NCBI GenBank assembly: GCA_963575645.1
Contig: OY754469.1
Location: 10,558,001-10,622,000, forward strand
Source of the DNA: Xanthostigma xanthostigma
Taxonomy: Eukaryota > Arthropoda > Insecta > Raphidioptera > Raphidiidae
Length of the DNA stretch: 64,000 bases
Direction of reading: 5' to 3'
Shown: one piece after another, positions 11,801 through 26,800 of the stretch
Layout: every line of letters starts with the position of its first letter
Numbering within the stretch: position 1 is the stretch's first letter
Made by a program: the position numbers and the translations under genes
The notes under the pieces: model-generated
Database searches by the model: none
What the model saw: the letters and a program-made list of their open reading frames with translations, nothing else
What the model was told of the DNA's origin: nothing

Positions 11801-14800
11801 CCCGGATTGAGTTCACAATAGGTGAGATTGACCAAAAATTTTCGAATTGGAATTTCATATTTTGGGATTCCGCCCTGCTTGGTCTGAAACTTATTTTTAG
11901 TTTACTTTCGATTTTTTTTAAATCAAGTAGGCCTTTACAGTTGAGCAAAACCTCTTTTCATTTCAGGTGAAGTACCTTTTCCGTCCATAGTACGCAAAAG
12001 TGTCACTAAGAAAAGTTGTTCACAATGAAAAATTATGGCGTTATGCAAATTTTCAGAATGATCGGCCTACTTTTATAAAATCCACTTTTGTTTTGTTTTA
12101 TTTGAAAAACAATCGCGTGGAGGAAGCCAAATAAAGTAATTGAAGTTTATGTTATTTTTTTTTTGATAAACTGTAAAAATTTGAATGTTAATTTGAACAC
12201 TTATAATCATCCTGTTTTCTCATCTAAGATTTATCATGTAATCGTTAATAATAAATATTTTTCTACTTCTATTATGGAAGTAGGCCGATCATTCTGAAAA
12301 TTTGCATAACGCCATAATTTTTCATTGTGAACAACTTTTCTTAGTGACACGTTTGCGTACTATGAACGGAAAAGGTACTTTACCTGAAACGGAAAAAGGT
12401 TTTGCTCAACTGTAAAGGCCTACTTGATTTAAAAAAAATCGAAAGTAAACTAAAAATAAGTTTCAGACCAAGCAGGGCGGAATCCCAAAATATGAAATTC
12501 CAATTCGAAAATTTTTGGTCAATCTCACCTATTGTGAACTCAATCCGGGGACACACTGTATATTCAGAAAACTCACAAATGTATATAGGTATATCGAATT
12601 TGAAAATGTCACGAACACTGCCTAATGTAAGTGGAAATCTCATAAACGAAGGAAATGCTTATTTTTCCGATATACTATCACTTCAATAAAAATATGTACT
12701 CGGAAAATATCTTCTTACTTATTTCAAAACGAATTCCATGTAATGTAAACTTAATCTGTGTCTCTAAAATAAACAATTAATAATGTTATTTTGAAATATC
12801 CAGGATAAAAAAAATATGTGGAGTCTTCATATTATAAAAAGTAAATGTAAAAATAACAGAAATTTAATTTGTCAATTCGTTTTCTTTGGGTTTTTTTTAA
12901 TAGCAAGTATTAAAAAAATTGCTTATATAGGGTGGCGCAGAGGAAACGCATGTTTTTCACCTAAGCATAACATTTTATATTTTCAAGATACTGTTGTTTT
13001 AATTAGTATATAATAATGCACTTTTAAATCAATTATGGAAAATAATGTCAGTCGAGTGTCGCCCTGCTTCAGTTCTTTTTGTGGGGTTACCTTAAGTCTA
13101 AAGTGTACGCTAACAAGCCCCGTACGTTACAGGAACTGAAAATTGCTATTCGTCAAGAAATCGCAAGAGTACCACATGAAATGATTTTAAGTGTGATTCA
13201 CAATTTTCAAGAGCGGTTGTAGATGTGCGACCGCGAAGCAGGGTGACACTGGACTGACATTATTTTCCATAATTGATTTAAAAGTGCATTATTATTACTT
13301 CATTTAGCTGTAATTATAAAACAACAGTATCTTGAAAATAAAAAATGTTATGCTTAGGTGAAAAACATGCGTTTCCTCTGCGCCACCCGTATATCTGCGC
13401 AATATTGAAATTTCAGAGAACAGAAAAAATTTTATATGAAGAAACGATCCAGTTGTTAAAATATATATCTCTTTTGTTCCAAATTATCTGCGGGCGTTAG
13501 CTGTTTACAGACAAGAAAAGTTTGAGAAACAACGAGGAGGGATACACCGCTTTGTGAAACTACGGACCGATCCCTTTGTGCCACAGTGGTATCTAGAATA
13601 TTAAATGTAAAGTTGCCAGAGGTTTGTAAATAACGAATGGGCACAAAAACAAACCAAAATTACCATAATGTTGGTTGGAGGTTATGCATGCTGTTTGCTG
13701 CACGTTATATAAATTACACCGAGAAGTAAAAGCATTATCTAAAAAGTGACATTAGGGACATTAGAGGTTAACCCTTGAACTGTTAAGTGAGGTCATTTTG
13801 CATTCAAGTCATTTTTTACACGCTTTATATTAACTTCACTTGTAAGTTTGTGTGTATGTATGTTTGTTCGTAACATTCGTTTGGACTAAGCAAGTGGTTT
13901 ATTACTGTTAGTATGTTATGCCACTACTGTAAGAGCAATCGTTGACCGAGCGGTCTAAAGCGCGGGTCTTCGCTGACGTCAATTCTCGGATTCACCGGTC
14001 GTGGGTTCTAATCCCGTCCACGCCGAAATAAAAAATTTGTTGTTTTTCGGCAAATTTTTGACAATAAATCGAACTAAAAAGTGGAAAATAAATATAGTCA
14101 AAAAAAAACTAAAAAACACGCTTTATATCGAACTAAAAAGTAAAAAATATTTTTTTTAAAATAAGCTTAAAATAATAATGAATAAAAAATACTAGTATTA
14201 TTGTGAAAAAAGCGTGAAGCGGTCGATGTACGAAAATGTGGAACAAAGCGCCCCACGCTTTTTTCACAATAATACTAGTATTTTTTATTCATTATTGTTT
14301 TAAGCTTATTTACAAAAAAATATTTTTTACTTTTTAGTTCGATATAAAGCGTGTTTTTTTTTAAACTATATTTATTTCATCTATATTACTTAGCAATTTT
14401 TTTTATTCACGCTATTTATAGGTGAGGCGTGAAGTTTGTTGCAGAGTAAAAAATCAGACTAAAATATTACCATATAAATAATTTCCTTGTCAATGTATTA
14501 TGGTTTAAGTGGATTATTTTAAATGTTAGTTTGTAACTGAATAGCATACGAACCATTACAAATATGTATAAAAAAATGAAATCAATTTGAATCAATAAAA
14601 ATTCTGAACTATTATATGCTATATCGATATAAATAATAAAAAATATAGTATGTGTGTGGGTTCCGGTCATAATAATTATGTAAATTTTATTATTGGAGCA
14701 CTTAATTTAGGAGTTAGAGTGGACTGACAGACAGACAGTATGATGTGAACATCAGGGTTCCACCCTTCCGGCGCGGAACTCCAAAAATGAAGTACGAAAT

Positions 14801-17800
14801 ATTGAATGGTGAAAATTATCTTGACGTAGAAAGGGTTATGTAACATAAACAAAATAGAGAGGCAACGTGTTTTGCTTACTCTGTGTTTGAACAAACGCTT
14901 GGTAGAGATCTCTGCACAGAAGTGGATCCGGTAAATCCCTGAGGTACTCCTTTAGTAACGTGGCAACATCATGCGGACATTGGTCGTCATCTATGATTAC
15001 TTCCTTTCCAGTATCAAAGTCTTCTCTTAACTGTAAAAAAAACAATTAAAAGTTAAATAATAAAAATAGCTTTGGGTAATGATTTAATAAGTAAACCTGT
15101 CGTCACCAGGAAGTCTGCACAGCCAAAAAATTCGAAATTATTTTTTTGTGAAGATTTTATCATACCTATTATTGTTTAAGAAACAATAACTTTTAAAGGG
15201 GATGTAAGTCAAATTGTCAAATTACTTTCTAACATGAAATAATTCATTTTGAAACTTTTGCTTTTGAAAGTAAATACCCGGTTCTTGGAATGTCTGTAAA
15301 TTCAGTTATAAGCAGGAAGTAGATATTATTTTAACGGAAATTATAAGGTAAATGAGATTTATTTGATTGAACGTTATGTCATTAGCAAAATTCTATTCAA
15401 ATATCGTACACTATTATTTAACTTAGATGTACAGAAATTAATCATTTCGTCTTCAGGAATACTTCCCTGAAAAATCATGCAATTAACGTTATTGAAGAAT
15501 TTAAGGGTTGTAAGAGTTGTTCATGAGAATACGTTAAAAAATGTGTAGGCACAGGAGAACCTCGGTTATCCATGCACATGGCTTAATCGGACGACTGATT
15601 AATTATCCGCACATATTAATTTTAATATCCGTTCAACCGTTTATTTATCCGTGTCAAAACTCTGACTAGAGTTGTTCCTTATATATTCTGTGAACAAGGC
15701 ATCGAAACTATCTTTTCAGAAAGTAGTACCCAGCTGTTGAGCGTCTATAATAATCGACAATCTTTCTCAGTATATTTGTATTTTAAATATGTATTTTCAG
15801 GTTTACAGGGTTTCAAGACAATTCAGTTATGTCCCATTTTTTACTGGTTATTCAAATAGAGGAGAAAAATATGTTTTGGTATTTTTTTGTTTTAAAAAAT
15901 ATAAATAGATAAAAAGTTATAATCAATTAAAAACTGACAAATTCGAGCTTTTGCAATTAGATATCGAATTCAGTCGAACAACTTGTGACGTCACCAAGTT
16001 TTGGTCTGTGTTTGAAAGTAAATTTTGAATGAATTGCTTGTTATAAAAATAATTCACAAATCGAATTATCATTATTCGCGCTTTACTATGTCTCACCCAG
16101 CTCGTAAGGGTTCTACTGTATATATATTTTTAGTACAGAAAAATTAACTAAAATCCATGGTTGAAAAGAAATCACTTATTTTTCTAACCTTGCTTATATC
16201 TAATGCTTAAATAAGCTTGTATAAATTATTATATGTGTCATTTTAAAATTTATGAAAACAGAATTAATAAAACGCGACTATTTCGCTGTTGGCATCGTGA
16301 AGTTTTCTTCATTTGCATTTAGTGGAGGTTTGTATTCCGTAAAAGTTTAAATTTGTTTTAGCTCTTAACTTAAATTTCGATTGAACTTTCTTAAGACATT
16401 AATAAATGTTGACCCAATTGCGAAAAGTACGTTTAGTTCGTATTTATTTTTTTATGAAATAATTTTAACTTTTTGACTATTCAACATTTATTTTATTTAG
16501 AAATTATGTCATAACTATAAAAGTAATTAAATAATTACAAAAGTAAACAATACAGCGTCGACTTTTATGTTCATTGTCAAAGAAATACATCTCCTAACAG
16601 TAATTGTCATTTTTTCAGGAAGCAGCCCACAAAATAAATCTACAAAAATGAATTAAATACAAAAAAATATGTGTCATTTGACACATTATTAAAATGTATT
16701 TTCAACTTAAAACTCCACGAAACTCCATCGATTGAAAATTACTATGGGCTTTGGAATTAGAGCTCGGGAGTTGACGGTTGAAAATGTAGTATGTTAAAAT
16801 TAATTTTTAAATTGCATTTTACGTTTATATGATTGGTATGCCATTATTTTTTTGGGTTATTTGTTATAGAACTTTCAATTAACGCTACTATATTAAAATA
16901 ATATACTATGCAATTAATTTTTCATAAATAAATTAATTAAATCTTGATATTAATTGTTTTATGGTTCTAATTAATTAAACAAATTATTAAATTATAATTT
17001 ATTCCAAATACATAGGTATACCTATTGATTTAATAATTAGGTATTTGCTAAGTATTAATTTTATTTGATTTCAACAGCATCGCTATAATAAGAAAATCAA
17101 CGTTCCTCCTTGGTTCAAACATGAATCGGCCCGTCAGTCGTCTCGTGAAAATTTTGTAATTGCACGTTGTTTGACAACGGGTCAATGTTTTACAAAGTTA
17201 ATTGTTTAAAATCAGTGATTTCGACGATACATTAGTTGCAAAATGTGAATTAGCATCTCGGGTACCAGTTTGTCATATTTTTCAAGTGCACCCCATTTCG
17301 AAAATACATTGTTTGAGTGAAAATACAAAGTGTGTATTTGTACAAAAAGATGTCATTAAAAAATTGTCTAACGTGTGAACATAGCAATATGTACCATTTC
17401 GGTATTCAGTGGTGCCACCATATGAACAATTTGATAAACAGTAATAAAAGTGACAGTTATTTCTACATACCTATTGTTATTCTCATAAAACTTTGATTTT
17501 AATTACAAGACTGTTTCGTTTTATGAACAAATATTTTATTTCGGTATATATCTACGTTTTTCATATAATTTAAAGTGATTTGTTGCGAAGTGTTGTTTTG
17601 ATTTGGATTGGATCTGTCATTGGAGGAGGTTGGAGCTTACAACTGCACAGAGTTACTACATAAATAAGGTAAATCTATTTGATTTTTCATAATAATTCAA
17701 TGTGTTTTTCTTGTGATATTAGATCAATTTATAATAGAATCAAGGCTGCAAGAATAATAATCCAAAAATGATGCTATAATTTTTAACTTACCGCTATTGA

Positions 17801-20800
17801 AAATTTTCATTTAAATGGCGAGTTATTGGTTGCGGTTCGATTTTCGTGTTTTGTGGTCCAAAGATGCTATTCAGAATATTTAAATTTCCCAAATATCCGT
17901 GAACTGGCCTATTCAGAAATCCATAGGGTCTGAGTGTTACGGGCTCTTGGACTATAATGTGTGTGTATTTAAACAAAATTTTGTCATACGATATCTCTAG
18001 AACGCAGTAACCGATTGAGATCGGGTTTGTGTCATTCAAAAGGGTTTATTGAGACTCAGATTTGATTAGATTTTGGAGTCATTGGTTCATTTTTAGTGGT
18101 TGAAAAATGTATATGGGCTCAAAAATACCGAAAACATTATGAGAAATGTTTCAAAACTGAAAATTAAAATTTCAGTAAAGATTAAAAGGCACTGCCTAAA
18201 ATTTAATAAAATCGGCCCAACAGGACCGGATTTACAAATTTTATGAAAACGCTAGTTTGCCGATTTTGAATTTACTGAGTGGTGTTGGTATTTTATTTTT
18301 ACAGACTAAAAATAATGTTTAACATTAAATAGTACTTCTACAAGAAAAAATTTAAATACAAAATTGCAATGTTCAATGATAGTTTATCCCATGATAATTA
18401 ATAGATTTAACACTGATAGCAGTTTGTTGACGCTCAATAACATTAATTATAAGATTTATTCATGTGGAAATAATTCAGTGTTAAAATTTCGGCAACAGAT
18501 TTACGGAGAAATACGCTACGAATCACAAGATTATGACGTACGACTTCGAACATAGAAATTAGATTGCTAGTGGTACGTATATATACCTATATTAAATTAG
18601 TTTGAGATAAAATAAATTAACTCTGCTGGAGTAGGCATATGCTTTAATTAGTATTCCTTTAATACCCTAAGAACTGCGCAGTCCATTAGATCGAAATGAA
18701 AGCGTGCTCAATGTTATGAAAATGTGTTCAAAATTACACAGATTTTGTGCACTTATCATTTTAAATTAACCAATTTATTTCTCTCAAAGTTTATCCATCT
18801 AATATATAAAAATGGATGTCTGTCTGTTCCTATACCATTAATCTGATTTCGATGAAATTTTGGTGAGTTATTGTAGGCGCAAGTGTATAAATATTAGGTT
18901 TTAAAATGGTATAATGCAATACGGTGTAATTGAAAGCCCTACTGCTGTCGTCGCTATCGTGTTCCATCTCGTGCTACTATTTTAATATGTATTGAGTTTT
19001 ATGGAACCTTCAACGTCAGTCAGATTTTATAGTTTTGTTCAAATTTTATATTTTCGTTCCGCAGAGTAAAAATACCATATTCTGTGAGCAAAAAATTAAA
19101 AAAAAAATTGGTTGTCTGTAAAGTCGGTTTACGTACGATAGTTTTACGTGATAACGTATTCCGCTGGAATATCATATTTAATAATACATAACCTAAATCT
19201 TAGTAGCTGTCAAACTATATTTTTACCGACTAATAATTTGATCAACCAAAGCAAAATACATATTTTTAAGCAATTATAAAAGACATTTAAAAGAATGTAA
19301 ATATATTATATATTTGTTAACAAACCGTATAATTTATCTGGCCATCTGTCAGATGTAGCTTTCGCTGGAACAGCCGAAAAAAATGTTGAACGCACACTAC
19401 TCTCTGACGTCACGCGAGAAGAGAGAGACTATCGCTTATATCGCACTCTCGCTTGCGGAACGTTACTCTTTTTCGTGCGTGCAGCCGGTGTTTCATCAAT
19501 TTATAAGACGTTATCACGTCAAAAAATAGAATATTATATTTTTTACACCCTTGTAAATTAAATAATTATTTTTACCTGTCTGACTCTTTTCTTCGAACTG
19601 CTAACTCTGAATATGCCTAAGGTGTTCAGCCCATGCGCTTCCAAGTGCCTGAGACATGAAGTAACCATTTGCGGTACTCCCGGTTCTTCCTCTGACGAAG
19701 CAATGGCAATGTCGCTTGTTGAAGACGACAGCGCGTCCAGAAGTCCTGGCACACTTGCTCCGATTCGTTCCCGAGACATTAAGCTCTCGCAAGAACTAAT
19801 CTGGAACGAGAATTATTTATGTACATTTAAACTATATGCCTCACAAAGAACGAATAATATATATTTAATAGATTGAAATAAACGGGCCGACAAATTTCGA
19901 TTTAACTCTTATACACAATCATGCGTGTAGAGAAAAAGGATAAGCGCAACTCTATCCTCGTCACTTAGTCACTTAGAAAAACAAATGCACCCGGTTCGAG
20001 CTCTAGTTATAACATTATTATTATTGTACTTCGATTTTTAGAAATGTGTGGTAATTGATCTGCAACGATATTTTTTAAACTGTGTATACAAGTATTTAGC
20101 ATCGTTTTTAGTACAATTTTCACTTCTAAACAACGTTTCCCTACGCGTTTTGAATAAAATTTAACTTGAAAGGCGATCTTTCTCTATGTAGAACAATAAT
20201 TTGTTTTTTTTGTCAGTACAATCTAAAGTTCTAGATGACACAGGGTGTGAATACGACATTAGACTATGGAAACTGTAATTACATGATCCTACGGTCATTT
20301 TTTAACAACCCAGCATCAGCGTCTTCTTATCGAAGGTTCCATTCCTCTACAAGATAATATTAATTGATGTAACGACGAGTGACGGGGGTTGTATACGTTA
20401 TCCAATAAACGGTTCTTTTTGTGTTGGTTACGAAAAGAATCAATTTATCCTTCTGACTGACAGTCGTTCTTAGAGTGCCCCTGGCGGTGATTTAATATCC
20501 TTCATTCGTACAATCATATACCACTCTCATACTCATATGACGTGGTGAACATTTTCAAGCGTACACGTGTTAGCTTACCGAAAGATGGCTCAAAAACATT
20601 ACGCCGCGAAAGTGGAAAGATTCGGGGTTCGTATCCCGACGGCGACAGTGTTTGAAAACAAAATATAGCGATGTAACAATGGGTGTTTCTTAACAATTGT
20701 ATAGGAAACAATAGCAATATATAACATTAGATTGTATCAAAACAAATATTATATTGATCAACATAGAAAAATATCACATTACAAGCTAAATTTTGAACAA

Positions 20801-23800
20801 AATGCGTAAAAAAATGTTGTTTCGAAGTATGAACGGTAACAAAAGTGCATGTTTATTGTCTCTGAACAGAACACAGACTATAGCATAGTGTTCGTTTGTG
20901 GGCGTTTGTTCAAGTCGCCCACGTGACAAGATACTGCTTCCTGATTGGTTCTTCGGACCTAGCAAGAAAAATAGCCCCTGTTCTAATTTTAAAACCTATC
21001 TTGTGAGCTAGCAGGCGACCCCGCAGTGACGTCAATTCCAGCTTCGTACCCAGCTTACCGGCCAGCAGAAATGCAGAATGTAACAACTTAATATTGTGTG
21101 CCTTCGCTGCAGTTAAAGTTGGATTTTCATTTATTTTCTTTTGTGAAACGTATAGCAGTGTACGATACGGATAGAAAGCGCGTGCGTAAAAACAGAATAT
21201 AGCAATCGGCCAGCAGCAAAGAGTGGCGCTTTTGAATATGAAATCGCTGAACATGTCTGCTTGATTCCGTCCGTGTATATTGTATATTTCTGACGTCAAT
21301 ATACGCGAACGATATCGCATACACATATCATACGCTATGTAAACAACGCAAGCTCTCAAATCTAAGTTAGAAATACTTAAAATCCGATCAACCGATCTGA
21401 TCTTTCATGATTTTAATGCGACATCTCACTAAAAGAACGTGTCCTGTGCCACATAACAAATTCCATTCATCGGCGGATTTAAAAACGATGAGCCCCCTTC
21501 ACAGACCAAAATAATTGGAAGAGATAAAAAATTAAACAATTCCCAATGTTCTCCATTTTGTTTTTAAAGCAATAAAAATGTATAAAATCGTTTGATTTTC
21601 AGGGTTCCGTACCTCAAAAGGAAAAAAGGAACCCTTATAGGATTACTTTGTTATCCATCCGTCCGTATGTCAAGACCAGGGGCGGGCAAATCTTTTGATC
21701 ACCGGGCCACATAGCTGATGAAAATTCGACCGCGGGTCGTATAGCTGATGAAAATTTGACCGCGGGCCAAAAATTTACAGAGCAAGAAAAAAGGTCCTCA
21801 CAATTCTATTTCCGCATTTGAAACAGTAAATTTGTAGTTAAATCACAAAAAAAATGTTTTTAAACGCACGTATACAATAACAGTCCTAACACAAAACAAG
21901 CGTCCGCTACCGATGCGTTTATATTGGACAATATGAGAACTCTCGCATATAGCACGGTACGACAACTAGTCTATGAGATATAATCACGAGTCACAATGCA
22001 GTTCAGTAGTCCATCTGAACTCATTAGAAATACACAATCAGTGGGCAAACCGACCGCGACCTTCGTCGATGTATGGGGACTATTTTCATACCTACAAGTT
22101 TGTACGGAACCCTCGGTGCGCGAGTCCGACTCGCACTTGGCCGGTTTTTATTTTTTTGAAGTACGGCACCTACTGTACATCACTGCACAGCGAAAGTGTG
22201 TAGTTTTATGCATTATTACACTTCCCACATGGTGCTCCCATTCTATATGTTTTGGCTATAATATGTGAGATTTGTTTATTTCACAGGTTTACTCGCCTCA
22301 GATAGTGCTTACTTCTTGATGGCAAGAGTCATGCGTGGTTAATCCAACTCATTTAAAAAACTATTATAAATAACAGCTGCTCTCATGCACCATTAATTAG
22401 TTATACCTACTGACCAGTTTTCAGGAAGATATTAAAAAAGCGCTATGAATATATTTTAAAAACGATCTCTCGCGTTACTCAAGGTGTAAAGACGTGTATT
22501 TTTTAAAGCTTTCACTAGCTTGAACTGGTATTATCAATCTATATTTTAAATATAATATTTTTGTAACAAATTAAGAAGCCTACTTGATACCGCCTCTAGA
22601 TTTGGGTGCGAAAATTGGGGATAGATGGACCACTACAACGATGCACTAATTAATATTTCTTCTTAAATTTCATTGTAGAAATTGGGTATTAAATACCTAA
22701 GAAGACACGGAGACAATGCTCAGGCGAAATCTATACAGTATGTAAACACGTAAGGTGCACATAGGGAAATTAACATTGGGAAAAAATGACTGGATCAGAG
22801 TGAGCCTTGAAATCTTGTTTTTCAATTTGACAGATAATATTATTCTTTTGCAAAATGAATGTGTATACTACCGAAGAAAATATTCAAATGATTACAACAT
22901 AATCGAACTTTTTTTATTAATGGGACGTTAAATTCCCAAAAATACTTAAATATGGTGCGAGATCAAATATCTCCGCCTATTCGTGTTGAACCTAAAAACA
23001 TTGGGTCACTGTTTTACCAACGCACATATGTCACACCAGTCAGACAATTTTTGAATGAACTGTTTCCAAACAGATGGAGTTGTTTTTTTGTTTTATTTTT
23101 GTACAAAAAAATTAAAATAATGATTTATAAGAGCTTTTTATTATTAAAAAAGCCAAGTAAAATAAAAATAAATCAAAATAAATTAGAAATCCTCAAGATT
23201 ACCACGATAATTCAATAGAAATAACAATTAATGCAGTCATGGCTAACTCTGATCCAAGTATTTTTTCCCAATGCTAATTTCCCTATGTGCACCTTACGCG
23301 TTTACATATACTGTATATTGTACTGTCTCATGCTTCATGAACAGACTTGATAAGGCACTGATAGTAGAAACTATAGATAATAATAATTATCTATCAGCTA
23401 CCGAGCGGGATGGCGTGGCGGTGAGAGCACTAGACTCGCATTCGGGAGGTACCGGGTTCGAATCCGGGCGGAGGCAGATGTGGCTGAGACTTTTTATTGC
23501 TGCCTCTCGCCGAGAAATGGTAATTCCTGTGCCGGTCATTATGTTGAGGTTATCCACGGTTTCCTTCAATAATTCCAGATAAATATCGAGATGGTTCCCT
23601 ATTCAAGCCCATGGCCGATTACTTACCTGTCAAACTTCTATGCTCAAAATTTGACTACCTTATCCTAATTTCCTAAAATTCCTTCATTCGCCCATTGCTA
23701 TTAATTAAGTGGAAGTTTAAAAAATGGAGAAAATGAGGGAAAATAGTAATGGTGCGAATAGCTAATATCCCGTTATAGGCCCTCAGTACAACAGCGCGAC

Positions 23801-26800
23801 TGAATCTGAATTGGTAAAGATGGTTGATCCCAACTTATAGAAGAAAAATTTGCATAATTTAGTGACATAATTCTAAAGTTTTAAGTAGTTCATCGTAAAC
23901 ATAAAAACACTTCAAAAGTTTTCCTTTGTACTGCATATGACTCTGTAGCCGGTAAAATGTTCCATGAAAGTAAAAGTTTTTTGCTTAACTTATTTTTCAA
24001 GGGTAAATGAAATTAATTCATGTTAATTAATGCATTCACAGGTGTGCCAAAAATTTATCTTATAGGCCCCACTCACGATCAAACTTTATGTCACAGTTCA
24101 GTGTTCAAACTTATAGTTCAGTGAAGCATGATTATGTGTGGGACAAATAAACACTGAAACCAACACTGAAGTCAGGCATGAACTCATCAAATGCATCTTG
24201 ATTTTTGAACGACTTTTAGTTCAGTGTTCAAGTAAACTGCTGTGTGTGTGGGTTTTTTTCAGTTCAGTTTTTGGAGTTCTGTGTTTTGTACAACCAGAAG
24301 CCAAAAATCTCAATGTTACTGCAAGTCTTTCTTGTGCAGAAATAGATTTTCGCATATTTGTGTCCTGGTTCTTAATAAATAGGGTAACTAATTCCAGTAA
24401 ATAATTGTAAGTTAATTCATCCATTCGTAATAAATATTCCAATCAAGCAGTCTAAGATGTAATTTATTAATCAAACAAAAATGACTTCTTGAATCACGCA
24501 TTTCTAACAAATTTTTCACCCATATTCTTCTTTTTTTCTTATTTCCCTGTTTTAAATACAATCCCATAGCTATGAACAGCCAATCCTCACCATTTAAATA
24601 ACTCATTTAGTTCTTATTAATTATCTATAGTATAATATTATAGTATGTATATAATATATATTTTATATATCTATACTTGACGAGTGTATGCCAACAACTG
24701 AACCAAACCGAACACAAAAAATTTTAAAAAATGAGCAGTTTGCATGAACTGTGTGTGGTACCCGTCAGTCTTTCGATTAATCGGTCCAACTTCACTGAAC
24801 ACTGAACTGTGGCATGAAGTTTGATCGTGAGTTGGGCCTATTAAATTCTAAAAACTCCCTAAATGAAATTTTAATGAAAAATTGCCACAAAAAATATATA
24901 ATTTTACATCATCAAATTAAAAAGAAAATGTTTTAACGTTTTGTTACGTCAGACTTTTCCATAGTCTTAAAAAAATTAGCCTCAATTAAGTATTTGTGTG
25001 TAGCATATGTTTAACATACCAACAAAATAGAGTTCTGTTGTATGGTCGATGACCCCATAATGTTCTGCACTTAAAGAGTTCTTTAAACGACCGTTAAAAA
25101 TTTTACGATGTCGTCAAATTGTATTTTTTATAGTAAACTGTCAAAAAAAACATAAATTATTTTAGATAATGATGAAAAAATCTGTTCAGATTACAGTATC
25201 TAATGTGATACATTTTTCATTGTAATAGGAAGACATAAAATTAAATCTAAAAAAAAAACTAAAAATACAAATCAGGATTGCAAATGAAAATTCACTAAGT
25301 ACGTGCCTAGTGACGCGAATACAGGAGATGTGGGACATTCAGGGGTCTCCTGCTTCATCTTCGGAGGATCCCGCGGTTTTTAGCAGCATAAAACTATTTC
25401 CTATATGAAAACTGAATGGTTTAAAAACTGCATACGTAAAAAGTACTTTTGGTAAATGCACATATCTATACTAATATATAAAGCTGAAGAGTTTGTTTGT
25501 TTGAACGCGCTAATTTCAGGAGCTACTGGTTCAAATTGAAAAATTTTTTTTGTTGGATTGCCCATTTAATGAGGAAGACTATAGGCTATATAAAATCAGG
25601 CTACGACCATTATGAGCGGAGCATTAATGAAAATTAATGCAAAATGTATCTCAAAAATAAGCTTCTATTCAGGTGAAATGCACTAACTAAATATATTCAT
25701 ATAAGCGTTGCCAGAATACACAATGGGTAGAGCTAACGACTGTCAATATCAGGGTCGTGGATTCGAGCCCTACGTTGGGCGAATATTTTTTTATTTTTTT
25801 TTATTTTCTACATTGCTTTCTTCTAAGGCTTACATTTCAATTTATTTATTAGTTAAAAAAAGTATAAATACTGCTTTTTATCGACAAAAACTTTTGAACG
25901 GTAACTCCGATCATCATGAAATTTGGACACAACATTCATCTCGCTAGTTTTTGCTGCCTTGTACAAAGTGAGAGAAAGATAGAATGTCGGTTGGAAAGCA
26001 TGAAAATGCGCCAGGCTTCCTAAGTTTTTATGTATGCCTCTGCCACCCGACGCTACAAATTTAAGAATCTTTTTAAAAGTCCTTCATTTAGTTTGGAGTT
26101 TAAATTCGTGAATTTTTTTTAATTTGTCGATTCAAACGTCGATGAACGCAGTTCTGTAAAACAAGCCTTGAGGTCTCCAAACAGATTAAATTCGTGCGTA
26201 CAGCTGCCTTTGCCGAGCAGAATAATGACATAGAAATTATACAAAGACTTTTAAACTTGAAACCATTCATATTAGAGTAAATATTGTTTTTTCCGATTAA
26301 CTTCGTAAGCAAATATTAACTTACATATTTTAATACCGTCTTTTTATATGCAAAAAATTTAATTCGTATCTTTATAGTTGAGAGTGTGCCGTTCCAGAAA
26401 AAAAGCATTTAATTCAAATAAGAGGGCTTATTTTAGTTTGAATAATGCGAAACTAAATGAAATAATTCCTCATGTAAGATAGGGAAAACTGTATACCTAC
26501 TGTTGCTGCAGCCGTACTTCATCTCAATTGTCGGTTATAAAATTTAAAATGTTATTACATTAAAAAAATCAAAATCCACACATCAAATTATTTTATTAAT
26601 ATCACAACATTACAAATCACAACTAAATTAAACAGCTGAGAATGTTATTAATAGGCTTTTGTTAATTTACAAGTGCAGTATTATTTCATAATATCGTCGT
26701 TGGTTCTGTAATACCTCTTATGTGCAAAAAGTAAATTTCGCAGGAAAGGCCAAAAAGTGGTTATTTCAGCAATGGTTGGTAAGAACTAGCAATTTCAGAG

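Larger units (their letters stand above)
9589..14879 (-). other. Intron between exons 6 and 7
   Basis: 5.3 kb made largely of transposon insertions, listed separately: a GC-rich hAT-like patch, an inverted repeat at 10.36 kb, a copy of the six-member family, two mariner-like fold-back elements, a tRNA-like sequence and a long hairpin. Confidence 0.85.
15031..19575 (-). other. Intron between exons 5 and 6
   Basis: 4.5 kb. It holds a pogo-like remnant (15.55-16.12 kb), the 'ataccgaaa' repeat at 18.06 kb, a Helitron-like head near 18.80 kb and repeat copy 2 at the exon 5 side. 16.1-18.0 kb shows nothing I can name. Confidence 0.75.

Noticed and set aside
11733-12689. Open frames of 71-95 codons repeated at 11.7, 12.4 and 28.9 kb
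   Set aside because: They are identical because they lie in the arms of the fold-back MITE. The mirrored frames arise from the inverted repeat and no protein motif is present.
20910-21359. 149-codon open frame on the minus strand in an intron
   Set aside because: No domain, signal or repeat similarity recognised. No splice sites make it fit the RhoGAP gene in phase. Kept only as an unexplained frame.
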